Assembly: GCA_946902985.2 (NCBI GenBank)
Contig: OX336388.2
Span: 122,737,894-122,801,893 of the forward strand
Length of the DNA: 64,000 bases
Origin: Meconema thalassinum
Taxonomy: Eukaryota > Arthropoda > Insecta > Orthoptera > Tettigoniidae
Direction: 5' to 3'
Shown here: positions 11,352 through 21,712 of the stretch, piece by piece
Layout of the letters: each line of letters begins with the position of its first letter
Position numbering within the stretch: position 1 is the stretch's first letter
Translations under genes and position numbers: made by a program
Notes under the pieces: generated by a model
The model's database searches: none
Seen by the model: only the letters and a program-made list of their open reading frames with translations
Told to the model about the DNA's origin: nothing

Positions 11352-11557
11352 AGACCTTTGATTGGCCTGAAGTCATTATTTCCTTTGATTATAATGTTGT
11401 AGGCCTGGCACCAAAGCAGCCAGATTTTATGCTGCCTAAAGTAAATAAGAAGAGAGAACAGAAAAAACAGAAACCTCGGAAGGAACAAGATGAAGAGTGG
11501 ACTCCAGACAAAGTCAAGAAACCGAAATGGAATCCTCCAAAGAAGGTTACAAAAAAG
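11352..11557 (+). CDS. PRDM9: PRDM9-like gene, KRAB-related exon (partial gene)
   Basis: This exon encodes about 68 residues beginning near ETFDWPEV, then VVGLAPKQPDFMLP, a lysine-rich stretch and EEWTPDKVKKPKWNPPKK. In vertebrate PRDM9 the second half of the KRAB box likewise runs into a GL...P.FM segment and an EEWTP..(V)K.PW motif, which is the main reason for the call. The acceptor is placed at gtgcag/ag (phase 1); an alternative acceptor eight residues upstream is possible. The donor aaaag/gtactg leaves phase 0, matching the next exon. The KRAB-A residues that bind TRIM28 in tetrapods are not evident, so this is a KRAB-related rather than a canonical KRAB domain. The upstream exon holding the first half of the box was not found. 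A LINE tail lies just upstream and a mariner just downstream, both outside the exon. Confidence 0.72.
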
Positions 11558-11743
11558 GTACTGTAACATGCTTTCTGTTACTGTTACACTATTTCCTTTT
11601 TTGTTTTGTTTCCTTCATATAATACATACCCATATTGAGTTTTCCTGTCCTAACACCTTCCCAGGTATGGATAACAACCACAGGGCAGGGACCAAGTCTG
11701 GCATTACTTCCATACCCTTTATATCACGATCCTATGAAAAATA

Positions 11744-13179
11744 CGAGGCACGTCCAGAAAGTAAGTTCCGTTTGGTAATAAAATTAAATTGTGTACAGAT
11801 ACAGAAAAATTATTTATTGCACAACATTCTACACCTCTTTAACTACTTTTCCACATAACTGCCAAACTTTTGCAGGCATTTGTCATAGCGTGGCACAAGT
11901 TTTTGGATACCTTCTTCACAGAAGTTAGCCGCCTGTGTCTTCAACCCGTTGGTAACATCTTCTTTCAGCTCGTCGTCATTGTTGAAGTGTTGACCGCCAA
12001 GGAAAGACTTGAGATGTGTGAACAGATGAAAGTCGCTAGGAGCGAGGTCAGGGCTGTACGGAGGGTAGTCAAACACGTCCCAGCCAAATCCCTGTAGGAG
12101 GTTTTCGTCACATTTGCAGTGTGTGGTCGTGCGTTGTCGTGAAGCAATTTCCTAAGTGTCTCGCAGTTAAGCATCTGCGTTGATTGTTTGACCACGCGGT
12201 AAGAAATCAATGAGTAAGATGCCTTTCCAGTCTCAGAACACTGTGCTCATCATTTTCCGAGGTGTCAAGATTTGTTTCGGCTTAACCTTTGCTGGGGATG
12301 ATCGGATGAAGTGTGCCTCCATTCCATTGATTGTCGTAAGAAACCCAAGTTTCATCTCCTGTGACTATCTGTGTCAGAAATTCTTCGCCACCTTCATTGT
12401 AACGGGTCAAAAACTGAAGTGCACTACCCATCCGTTTTGTTTTGTGTTGCTCCGTAAGAATCTTTGGTACCCAACGTCGGCAAAGTTTACGAAAGTTCAG
12501 TTTTTCGGTAACAATTTCATGAATTAGTGATCGTGAGATTAAGGGGAAATTCCATTGTGAGAGCACTAATAGTAAACCTGCGGTTTTCCCAGATCTTGTC
12601 ATCAATCGCGTGAACCAGTTCTTCTGTAACCAAAGATGGACGCCCACTTCGTTCTTCATCGTGCACTTCACTACGTCCTTCATTGAACTGTCGGACCCAT
12701 CTTCTCATCATTGAATCACTCATCGCATTTTGTCCATACACTTCGCAAATTTGCCGATAAATTTCAATTGGTTTCACTTTCCTAGCATTCAGAAAACGAA
12801 TCACAGATTTGATTTCACAAGCGGCAGGATTTTCAATCAACACCGACATTGTACGAGTAAACATGCACAACGCGTACGTGGCTGACAGCGCTCTCCAAAT
12901 GGCGCACATTTCTTCTCCTTGATACAGAGCGTCTACCGCGCATATGCGGAACTGCAGTGCAGCGGAACGTACAACTAGTTGAAGACACAGGCGGCACACG
13001 TCTATGAAGAAGGTATACAAAAACTCGTGCCACTCTACGACAAATGCCTGCAACATTTCGGCAGTTATGAGGAAAAGTAGTTTAAGGGTTGTAGAATTTT
13101 GTGCAATAAATAATTTTTCTGTATCTGTACACAATTTAATGTTATTACCAAACGAAACTTACTTTCTGGACGTACTTCA
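11744..13179 (-). mobile_element. Mariner-like transposon with about 200-bp TIRs
   Basis: Both ends carry (c)ga.g.acgtccagaaagtaagt flanked by TA. The inverted similarity continues through tttggtaataa.attaaattg, acagatacagaaaaattatt and on to gccgcctgtgtcttcaac, about 200 bp per side. The left TIR includes the last 35 or so transposase codons; the right TIR holds a non-coding inverted copy of them. Ordinary mariners have TIRs of about 30 bp. Confidence 0.88.
11846..12849 (-). pseudogene. Mariner transposase, frameshifted
   Basis: The start is taken at MSVLIENPAACEIKSVIRFL. The N-terminal helix-turn-helix pair includes IYRQICEVYGQNAMSDSMMR and VHDEERSGRPSLVTEEL. After a frame change come IVTGDETWVSYDNQWNGG (first catalytic Asp) and, in another frame, YPPYSPDLAPSDFHLF (second and third acidic residues region), ending with CLQKFGSYVEK. 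Length is close to the usual 345 residues. At least two frameshifts and an internal stop make it non-functional. It lies in the intron after the PRDM9-like KRAB-related exon, antisense to the gene. Confidence 0.88.
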
Positions 13180-13181
13180 TA

Positions 13182-13515
13182 TCAAACCATAGTTGTGTTA
13201 TTTATCATGACCACTGTATGTCAGGGATTTTAAAACTGACGTGAGGGTTGGAACGGGGTGCACTCAGCCTCGTGAGGACAATTAAGTAGCTGTCTGACAG
13301 TGAGGCAGCGCCCCGATCACGAAAACCAAGATTAACGGCCGAGGGGACCCGATGCGCTGATCACGCGTCACCCCAATATCTGCAGGCCAAATGGCTGGGC
13401 AGCGGTCGCTTTGTCGGCCTTAGCCCGTCATGGGCTATATAGTGCCAGGGGTTGTTGTTGACTTTTTTTTGACTGTATGTGTTTAATATTGTGATGTGTA
13501 TATTTATTGTTATAG
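13182..13515. other. Intronic sequence, nothing recognised
   Basis: Intron sequence between the mariner and the linker exon. A moderately GC-rich patch (13240-13440) could be an old repeat; no motif identifies it. Confidence 0.35.
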
Positions 13516-13574
13516 AAACCGGTTATGGAACGGAAGTTGGACTTTGTGCAATTTACAGCAGCTGATATTTTAAG
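13516..13574 (+). CDS. PRDM9: PRDM9-like gene, linker exon
   Basis: A short exon between gttatag and ag/gtacag encodes KPVMERKLDFVQFTAADIL plus two bases of the next codon. It enters in phase 0, as required by the exon at 11352-11557, and leaves in phase 2, as required by the exon at 28933. No family motif is visible. The vertebrate protein has a poorly conserved linker at this point, so lack of similarity is expected. The call rests on splice signals, an open frame and matching phases, and so is weaker than for the neighbouring exons. Confidence 0.5.
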
Positions 13575-13804
13575 GTACAGTACTGTTTTTGGCTCGATTA
13601 GTTCTGAGAATGTATTTAGGCTCAACTGTGTGGTACAGCTGCTAAGGAACTTGCCTCCTGTGTGTCCAAGGTTGTAGTATCTAATCTCGGCACAGTTGAC
13701 TGGTATTTTGGAGTGATCTCCGTCAGATTTACTCAAGCTTAAAAGAACATTTCCAGAGCCCAAATCAGCATCTCTGCGACCACAACAGCTAAAAGGGATG
13801 TTAA

Positions 13805-14427
13805 CCTCTTAACCGGGGAGTTTCCACCAACAAAGTAACATTCGTAGTGGGGAATATATTTTGACTGAAAACGAGTTAATTTGTCACGCCCATTATATAG
13901 ATGTGGGTGACGAGTTATCTCGTCACGCCCATTACACTTCCGCGATTGACGAAGAAACTCGTCCCGCCCATTATGAGTGCAAGCATGAGAATTTATCTAG
14001 CCCTTCCTGATTTTATTTGTTTTTAAATTCAAACCATAATTAATGTTTGATTAGACTTCTTGGAACTTCATTACAAAGTAACATTCGTAGTTGGGAATAT
14101 ATTTTGACTGAAAATGAGTTAATTCGTCACGCCCATTATAAAGATGTGGGTGATGTGTTATCTCGTCACGCCCATTACACTTCCGCGAATAACGAAGGAA
14201 CTAGTCATGTATTGAGAAATTGGTGCGCATTGTGGCACAGCAAAGCTGAAACCTACTGACATCTACGGAGCAATCATAGAACTACACTCAACAGCGTAAG
14301 AGACACGAATACTCGTCCCCCCCAGCAGATAACAATTTTCAAGTGCTCTAGACGAGTTACCTCGTCATTACCCGATTGAGTAGCAACAGGTAGTAGACGA
14401 ATTAACTCGTCATGCCCGGTTAAGAGG
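13805..14427 (+). mobile_element. TTAA-flanked MITE (piggyBac-type) with palindrome array
   Basis: The ends read cctcttaaccggg and cccggttaagagg, flanked by TTAA at 13801-13804 and 14428-14431. TTAA duplication is the signature of piggyBac superfamily insertion. The 623-bp body has no transposase. It contains a roughly 240-bp internal direct duplication (acaaagtaacattcgtag at about 13833 and 14072) and seven or more near-palindromes of consensus gacgagttaactcgtc, most followed by acgccc. A second copy in inverse orientation starts at 63264. Confidence 0.85.
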
Positions 14428-14431
14428 TTAA

Positions 14432-16776
14432 GCCCATCTCTGGTCTTTCTCATGCATTCCTTTCCTGTGCCTAGTAATTAGAGTTTGGAGAAATTGGAAC
14501 ATTACCCAACAAATGCCATATGTAGGGAAATATAGCCCCTTGTATTTGGATGCATAGTATGTGGAATCTGTTAGATTCATGTGATGTGATGTGATGGCTG
14601 TAGTGGTGTTTGTAACTGGAATTAAGTTTGGGATTTAGAAGTAGGCAACCATGGCCTGAAGTTAGCAATCATCCCACCATTTGCCTGGAGTAGAAGTAGG
14701 CAAAGCTTTGGAAAACCACTTCTAAGACAGCTGAGGTAGGAATCGAACCCATCTCTTCTCAGTTTTGCCTTACAAGGCTTTCCAACCTCAAACCAGAATT
14801 AAATTTGTCAGAGCTGGGAATTGAGCCCAGGACGTTTAGATCTGGAGTCTCAATACCCTGGTAAACTAAGAAACAAAATTGATGGCTATTCTGAATCTGT
14901 GTGCCAAATTTCATTGGTCAGCATTCATTGTTATAGAATTTATACTAATTGGTATCAACCTAAATATTGTCAAGTATAATTTTACTTTAAGAACTTATTC
15001 TTTTTTGAATTTTGATTTTTGTATATTTTTATAATTATTTACTGATTATTTACTTATTTATTTTATTAACAAAATCCGTTTTACGTCTCGGCATGATGGG
15101 TTAAAATCACTGACTGGACTGTTAATTATATTATCATTGAGATGCATGTGCAACAAATTCTTGTCAGACGTAATTTAAGAATGGCGAGGTGCATGAAACA
15201 CAAATCCCCCTTCCGTCCAATCTTAACATGACTGTATATTTTGCGGAACAAAAAGTTCACCGGCAAAATAAAGAAAAGCCGAGTTGCACTTCCAGGGAAA
15301 CTCCAAAAACAACCACTCTTCTCTGAAGTCTTAACTCAGCACGACTCGACAGTTTGCTGCTGGCTGTATCTGGGGTAATAGGCTCGCCTCTAGCTAGCTC
15401 GTAAACTGTCGCCTCGGTAATTAAATGGAGATTGTTGGAAGAAATGTAAATGTAAAAAACACTTCTAGTGGGATGTATTGGAGATAGAGATATGCTCTTG
15501 CGGACATTTTTGTAGAACCTTTCATGCTGAACAATTCTTACACTCATAATATATTGATATTTTTAATGGTTTGACCAGCGTAAGCTTAAAAAGCCTACAG
15601 ATGCCAGGTTTCTTTTCGTCTTTTTCACTGAAATCGTTACTGCTTGGCTTCCTTTGATCATAAATTAATTATTTTCTACAGAAACCTTCCTCAAGAAATC
15701 CTTTACAGAATGGTGAAAACCGCATCAAAATCCATCCAGTGGTTCTCGAGATTACTCTTGACATCCAGGAATCGGGGTCTTCGTTTTATACTTAGTAGAG
15801 ATGGGTGCATAGGTTATTATGTTTATTCTGATGGGGGTTTTTACATCCCGGTAGGTTTGCAGGGTCACTTTTAGCCATGGGATAGACATTTATGGAAGAG
15901 AAGAATCCAGCAAAGCAATGCTGGCCCTACATGATGTGGGAAAGGCTGAGATAAAGAAGAAATCTGTTTGATTTGGACTCCTTATTAGTATGGGGACCCT
16001 TCATCCACGTCATGGGACGGGTAACAGCATGAAGTAGGGTCTGCATGTAGGGGTGAAGTACTGTGGGGTCTGCGTGTTCACTGGGATTGCTACGACAGCT
16101 GTGAAGGTCATACAGGAACCCTGAAAAGTGATGTCTAATGGAACTCTGGTGAAGCTACGTTAGGACCAGCAAACTAGTAGCAGATAACCCCCATCCCTTT
16201 GACGAATGGATCGAGCCTCAGGTGGAGAGGCTTATATTCCAAACAGACCCGGCCAGCAAGGTTGGAACAATAAGTAATTGGTATTTTGGCTTACATATTC
16301 CCCTATTTTTAACCAAAAAGTAGCTAATGGTACCGTACTTCCGTATTGACATACTCGTATATTATGGAATTTAACATAGTTTGTTCAACAGGTATTTATC
16401 TAATTTAGAAGTACCCTTTTAGTTATGACTGATTAATGTCATTGGATGATGTTCAGTTTTCCCTATTCACATAAAATAATTTTGCATGTCTGCTCCTATT
16501 AGTCATTTAAAGTTTGGGCTACATTCTTTTCCTTTAGTAAAGTAAAGAGTATTTTAAGGGGAGCTGTGAATAAAGATTTCCACTAACTTCCTTTTTGTGA
16601 CAGCAACTTTCCGTGCATTATCATTGCCTTAAAGTTAACTTATTTTGTCAAAATTTTTCTCTGTTTAACTAGTATATCAATGGTGAACAGGCAATTGGAT
16701 TTTCTGTTTGAATCAAATAGCACTGTAGCACACAAACTGACAAATTGATGTAACCCTCAACAACTTCGTAACCCTC
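14432..16776. other. Intronic sequence without recognised genes
   Basis: Read on both strands; short ORFs here (for example 15644-15874 and 15257-15547) show no family motif. No RNA gene, TIR pair or LTR was recognised. It is intron between the exons at 13516 and 28933. Confidence 0.45.
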
Positions 16777-16780
16777 AGTT

Positions 16781-18135
16781 TGTAACGTGTTTTTCGAGGG
16801 GTTTTTATGCAACTGGCATAAGTCAGTAGGAAGCCATTCTATTATTATTTACGCGGCAAATTGTTCAGCCAAGAGAATTTTTCATGTTAATTTATTATTA
16901 TTATTAATTTATTATAATTATTATTAAGGTATTTTCGGAGCATTTTATAAAAATTATTAGCATTCAGATAGGTTTTCTATGTCTTAGAAAACGCTATCAA
17001 GCAAATTATTACGAACGACAATATCATAGAAAATTATGTGATTGCGGAATTTTACGGAGTTTTCGTCAGTTAGGGTATATCGAGAGACGTGACTCACTGG
17101 GAATTCAAGTACACGCTTAATCTTGTCGGAAAGCATGACGCAATCCTGGGTCGCAGCGTCAAGGAAAGGCGAATGTATGGAACGGAAAACGACTTCTCCC
17201 TCCAGCCGAGTGTAATGATCCAGAGGAGGGGTGTATAGCGCGTGGGGTGCAGCCAATCAGTGGAGACGACGCAAGCTAGAAGCCGGCTGAAGAGTGGGGG
17301 AGCCGACAGGTGCATATATCGTTCGACACGGCGTGGAACGAGGACTATCTTTGTAATACTGAAGCAGTATGGTTGCGCGTGAGTGGCTCCGAGGTTCCGT
17401 GGAGCGTGAACAATCTTTTTGGAGAACTTAACCAGTGTGGTTGTACGAGAGTTTGGCTCCGATGTTAGGACCATAAAGTGATTAAATCTACAAGAATATC
17501 ATCAATTATCGACGGAGATGACGACGTCCAGGAGACTGTGGGAAGCACACAGCATCATCCAGTACGAGGGAAATGCATTGGCAATTTCCAGTGGTAAGCG
17601 CAAATGACGCAGAAATACGCAATCTCTCATTTTTCTTTGTTTTATATTTCATATTTCAGTAACTTCATAGCTTGGAAATAAGAGTAAAATCAATAATTTA
17701 TCAGACTCCGTTTTCACGTAATTTTCTATCGGTAATATTAAAATCGCAACGCTCCAATTTAAATTTTATACTTATTATTATTATTAATTTTGCTATTCTT
17801 GTTTTATATAATAAATTCATTTCTTTTACAATGCAATCTTTGCTTTCAGTAGGTAGCATTAGATATAGACCAATTCCTTCTCCTGATACAATTGTTTGTT
17901 GGGTTAATGATCAAATCATACCACGATCTGAGTGAATAGAGTCTTGAAGGTGTTCTGCCAGAGCTAGACGTTGTTAAATACAAATTTAGATTTCAAAATT
18001 GCGTTGAGGTCTTGGCGCCCATTAAAACAACATAGCTTAGGCAAAGGTAAACAGTTACATTTATCACCCAACAGTTAGGGGCAGTCAAACTGCTACACTT
18101 GTATGCTCAACGTGTGGGCTAGCAAAACTGCTACA
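16781..18135 (+). repeat. 5' LTR of Gypsy element B
   Basis: 1355 bp, tgtaacgtg to gctaca, same length as the 3' copy. A TATA-like gcatatatcg lies near 17312, where the 3' LTR has gcatttatcg. An (ATT)n tract lies near 17770. The sequence just inside the element, tttgtcgctaccaacatggg, is the probable primer-binding region. Confidence 0.92.
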
Positions 18136-18286
18136 TTTGTCGCTACCAACATGGGGCAATAATAACTGCTACATTTGTCGCCGACAACTTGGGGCTGAAA
18201 ACCTAATAACATTTGTGGAAGGAGAAGGGTATATATTTCTGTGCCTGTATTTTGGGGGTTATTTGTCTGTATCAGTGTATATCATT

Positions 18287-20194
18287 ATGGGGGATGAGAA
18301 AGAAAGACTGATGAGGTTACGTATTGGTCATCAACGGGAGAGTGATGATACGAGCAGTATGTCGAGTGATGGTAGTACCGGGGTAGCGGAGGTAAATCCC
18401 GATACTGAAACAGGGAGTGTAGGCGGCCAACCAGAATTAAAAACTTTACTTCTCGAGTTCATGTATCAGAACAAAGTTAGTAGTGATGCCTTAAATGCAA
18501 AATTAAAACAAAACAGTAGGGAAAATAAAGAAAGTACAGACGCTTTAAATGCAAAACTAGAACAGAATAACGCTAAACTAGAACAGAATAACGCTAAATT
18601 AGAACAAAACAGTAGGGAAAATAAAGAGAGTAATAGGGAATTGAGCGATAGTTTAAACGCCAAATTAGAACAAAACAGTAGGGAAAATAGAGAGAGTACT
18701 GAAACTTTAAATGCTAAATTAGAACAAAACAGTAAGGAAATTAGTGTGAAAATGGAGCAGATTAGAGGAGAAATCAGGGGGGTGATGGAAGAAAAGGCTA
18801 AAGAGATTATTGCAGATGTAGACAGAAAATTAGGAAAAGTACAGGAGGAGTTGGAAATTAGAATCAGTACACAGGCTGAAAATTTAAAAGAACTAGTGCA
18901 ACTGGAAACACAGCAGGTCAAAAAGCAATTGGGGGGAGAAATTGACAAAATTCAGGTAGCTACTAAAGAGGTTAAGGAACAGCTGGGGGGTAGAATTGAG
19001 AAAGTCCACTCACAAATAGTTGCAGAAGTAAATGATTTAAGAGAGAGTAATAGAGAGAGCATTAGCAAGATTGAGGAGAAACAAGCAAAGCTATATGATA
19101 AAGTAGAAGAATCAGAAGGAAACATTAAATTAACAGTAAACAGTATTGAGAGGAAGGCTGAGGAGAAAATCGCAGAATTAGAGGTAAAATTAAAAGCTAG
19201 GATCAGGCAAGAAAATAGTCAGAATAGGCCAGTTTTTGTGAATAGCACACACAGGGAGGTAGAATTGGGTAAGTTCAGCAACCGACAGGGGTGCCCAATG
19301 GAGTTCATGAACACAATAGAAAATAAATTCGGGGAGAGGTTGGAAAATGGTAGTATTGAGTGGTGCCAGGTGGTTGAAATTTTAGAACAAGTGTTTGTGG
19401 GGGAAACGAGGAATTGGTTTGCTGTCTACAGAGACAAGTTTACTGATATCAATGATTTTAAAATGAAATTCTGTGAAAAGTTCTGGAATGAGGTTATTCA
19501 GTCGCAGCATCGTGAGGGAGTAGTGTGTGGTAAATATAACCCTAAAGGAAGCTCCACCATGACCGAATACTTTTTAGGGCAGGTATTAGTGTGTAAATAT
19601 CTGGATGGGTTGAAGGAGGAAAGTGATGTGGTAAGGTTGCTACTTAGGCACTTTCCCTATAGGATCAAGGAGGCTGCTTGTATCCAGAATGTAAAGACAA
19701 TATCACAAGTAGAAAATTTGTTAAGCACATTTGATGCACTAGGGAGAGGGGGTTATGAGGACAATTTCAATCGGAACCTGGGTAATAATAATAATAGACC
19801 TAATGAAGCCAGGCATCAGGAAGTTCAAGGGAACGGTGGCGAAGGGGCCAACGCTCAAAATAGAAATAATAATAATCACCTAAATCAGAACAGAGGAAAT
19901 GGCTATGGTAATCAGTATCAAGGGAGGAACAATGATTTCAGGGGAAATCAAGGGAGGAACAATGATTACAGGGGAAATCAAGGGAGAAACAATGATTTCA
20001 GGGGAAATCAAGGGAGAAATTATAATGACAATAATTACAACCAGAATAGGGGTCAAGGAAGAGGACAGCCTAGTGGTAGTAATATACAGCCAAACAATGA
20101 CAACACAGCCCAGAACAACCAGACCAGTTCAGTAGTTAGTAGTACTACGGCCAGCTGTAGCGGTTCTTTAAACGCGAACCAGGCTGCGAAGTAA
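18287..20194 (+). CDS. Gypsy Gag, long coiled-coil form
   Basis: The ATG at 18287 (MGDEKERLMRLRIGHQ) is preferred to the earlier in-frame start, which would begin at the LTR edge. About 635 residues: a Ser/Thr-rich start; a long Glu/Lys/Asn-rich coiled coil with repeats of NAKLEQNSRENKEST type (about residues 70-330); a Gag core from about 370 with ELGKFSNRQGCPMEFM, AVYRDKFTDINDFKMKF, FLGQVLVCKYLDGL and VVRLLLRHFPYRIKEAA; and an Asn/Gly/Arg tail with four GNQGRNNDFR-like repeats. No CCHC knuckle is visible; the RG-rich tail may bind RNA instead. Gag packages element RNA. The ORF is intact. Confidence 0.9.
   Translation: MGDEKERLMRLRIGHQRESDDTSSMSSDGSTGVAEVNPDTETGSVGGQPELKTLLLEFMYQNKVSSDALNAKLKQNSRENKESTDALNAKLEQNNAKLEQNNAKLEQNSRENKESNRELSDSLNAKLEQNSRENRESTETLNAKLEQNSKEISVKMEQIRGEIRGVMEEKAKEIIADVDRKLGKVQEELEIRISTQAENLKELVQLETQQVKKQLGGEIDKIQVATKEVKEQLGGRIEKVHSQIVAEVNDLRESNRESISKIEEKQAKLYDKVEESEGNIKLTVNSIERKAEEKIAELEVKLKARIRQENSQNRPVFVNSTHREVELGKFSNRQGCPMEFMNTIENKFGERLENGSIEWCQVVEILEQVFVGETRNWFAVYRDKFTDINDFKMKFCEKFWNEVIQSQHREGVVCGKYNPKGSSTMTEYFLGQVLVCKYLDGLKEESDVVRLLLRHFPYRIKEAACIQNVKTISQVENLLSTFDALGRGGYEDNFNRNLGNNNNRPNEARHQEVQGNGGEGANAQNRNNNNHLNQNRGNGYGNQYQGRNNDFRGNQGRNNDYRGNQGRNNDFRGNQGRNYNDNNYNQNRGQGRGQPSGSNIQPNNDNTAQNNQTSSVVSSTTASCSGSLNANQAAK
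20167..20173 (+). promoter_or_regulatory. -1 ribosomal frameshift heptamer TTTAAAC (gag/pol)
   Basis: In the gag frame the codons are tct tta aac, so the sequence reads T TTA AAC, a canonical X XXY YYZ slippery site. It lies 21 bases before the gag stop at 20192-20194. The -1 frame is open from about 20160 past the gag stop and runs directly into protease and RT. A downstream pseudoknot was not established. Confidence 0.8.
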
Positions 20195-21639
20195 GGTCAG
20201 AATCTCAGTCAGTAGCATGCCCTGTCCATACAATTATACAGGAATCCTATGACCTAAATGTAAGAAATGAATTATTACATGAACTAAATGATGAAGGTAT
20301 TATTCAGGAAGTGGTTAGTAAGAGCCCCATAGTTATATTTAACGTGTCCGAGGCGTACACAGATGTTTTAATTGATAGTGGTTGTATGAAGAGTTGCATT
20401 AGTAGTGCATTTTATGATAAAATGAAAGGAACTGGAGTAAATTTTGAGGAGATGCCAATTAAAAGCACTTTTGTTATCACAGCTGTTGGGAAGAGGTCTA
20501 AAGTAATTTCTAAGCAAGTTTTAGTAGACATTAAAATTAATAATCATGTAGAGAAGCAGATTTGTCTTGTAATTCCAAATTTAGTATTCAGTGTTATCTT
20601 GGGTTCAGAGTGGCTAAGTAGAGTGTCTGGTAACTTATGTTATGATGTAGGGAGTTTGAAATTTAAATGGGGAGATTCTGAAGTAGAAGTAGCGTTCAAT
20701 GACCATATTCAGAGGAGTAGTATTGTAGGTGTGATTTGTACTTTAAATGAGATATCGCCAGCCGTAGAGCGGGGTTCTCCATGTTTTGTGGGCAGTGTGA
20801 TTACGAACGGAAGTCTAGAGGACTCGTTACGTGATGCTGCATTTCTGGGAAATATAGAGGTGGAACAATGTGTTCGGCTCTATGATGTGTTATTGTGTAA
20901 TAGGAGAGTTTTTGAGGATCGCATTGGTATGGCCAATTGCTATACACATTCATTGAACGTTATTGATAGGTCAGTATTCACAGGACATAGATATCCTGTA
21001 CCTTTCGCTTATCAGAGTGCAGTTGAGGCACAAATTAATCAGATGCTTGAAGATGGGATTATTGAGCACTCTAACAGTCCATATGTTAATTCTTTGATCA
21101 CGGTACCCAAGACCGACGGCACGGTTCGTATTTGTTTAGACGCTCGTTTGGTTAACAGTAGAATTAGTTCAGATCAGCTGAAATCTATGTCAATAGAGGA
21201 ATTAATGCAAACATTTGAGGGGAAGAAGTATTTCACTTGTGTAGATTTGAGTTCCAGTTTTTGGCAAGTGCCACTTATGTATGAAGTTAGACCATTTACA
21301 GCTTTTAGTCATAAATATAACCTTTATCAATTTTGTAGAACACCTTATGGGTTAAAGAGTAGTTCAGCAGCTTTAATTAGGGCTTTAAACATCGCATTAG
21401 GGGATGACACAGGAGAGTTTGTAACCATTTACATAGATGATATGGTAATTAGTTCACGCAGTTTTGAGGAGCATCTACGTCATTTAAATATAGTTTTTCA
21501 GAAGTTAGATCAGGCAGGGTTCACTTTGAAGCTGTCTAAGTCGTCATTCTGTCAGTCAGAAGTGACAATTTTAGGTCATAGAGTGTCAAGTAGAGGTGTT
21601 ACACCAGAGGAAAGTAGGGTTAGCATGTGTGGACAGTAG
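20173..21639 (+). CDS. Gypsy Pol: protease and partial reverse transcriptase
   Basis: Pol is read in the -1 frame relative to gag. The aspartic protease has VLIDSGCMKSCIS (DSG active site) and FSVILGSEWL. The RT has EQ-type primer grip region INQMLEDGIIEHSNSPYVNS, TVPKTDGTVRICLDAR, FTCVDLSSSFWQVPL, FCRTPYGLKSSSAAL and the catalytic VTIYIDDMVIS. The frame stops at 21639 just after LGHRVSSRGVTPEESR, at an internal deletion that removed the RT connection, RNase H and integrase. Protease and RT themselves look intact, but the element cannot integrate on its own. Confidence 0.92.
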   Translation, partial: REPGCEVRSESQSVACPVHTIIQESYDLNVRNELLHELNDEGIIQEVVSKSPIVIFNVSEAYTDVLIDSGCMKSCISSAFYDKMKGTGVNFEEMPIKSTFVITAVGKRSKVISKQVLVDIKINNHVEKQICLVIPNLVFSVILGSEWLSRVSGNLCYDVGSLKFKWGDSEVEVAFNDHIQRSSIVGVICTLNEISPAVERGSPCFVGSVITNGSLEDSLRDAAFLGNIEVEQCVRLYDVLLCNRRVFEDRIGMANCYTHSLNVIDRSVFTGHRYPVPFAYQSAVEAQINQMLEDGIIEHSNSPYVNSLITVPKTDGTVRICLDARLVNSRISSDQLKSMSIEELMQTFEGKKYFTCVDLSSSFWQVPLMYEVRPFTAFSHKYNLYQFCRTPYGLKSSSAALIRALNIALGDDTGEFVTIYIDDMVISSRSFEEHLRHLNIVFQKLDQAGFTLKLSKSSFCQSEVTILGHRVSSRGVTPEESRVSMCGQ

Positions 21640-21712
21640 CAACAGGGCGTCGTTACAGACACTGAGAAATATGCTAGTGGAGCAACGTGATGACATTAAG
21701 TTTGTGTCATAA

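Noticed and set aside
14680..14850. tRNA-derived SINE suggested by ggaatcgaaccca
   Set aside because: A B-box-like string alone is not enough; no A box at the right spacing and no second copy in the window.
15644..15874. 76-codon ORF as a small host gene
   Set aside because: No homologous motif, no splice context matching the host gene, and unremarkable composition.
17094..17474. 126-codon minus-strand ORF in the Gypsy LTR, repeated at 23098
   Set aside because: Present because the LTR is repeated; no motif, and LTRs seldom encode protein.
18466..18948. 160-codon minus-strand ORF
   Set aside because: Antisense shadow of the Gag coiled-coil repeats.
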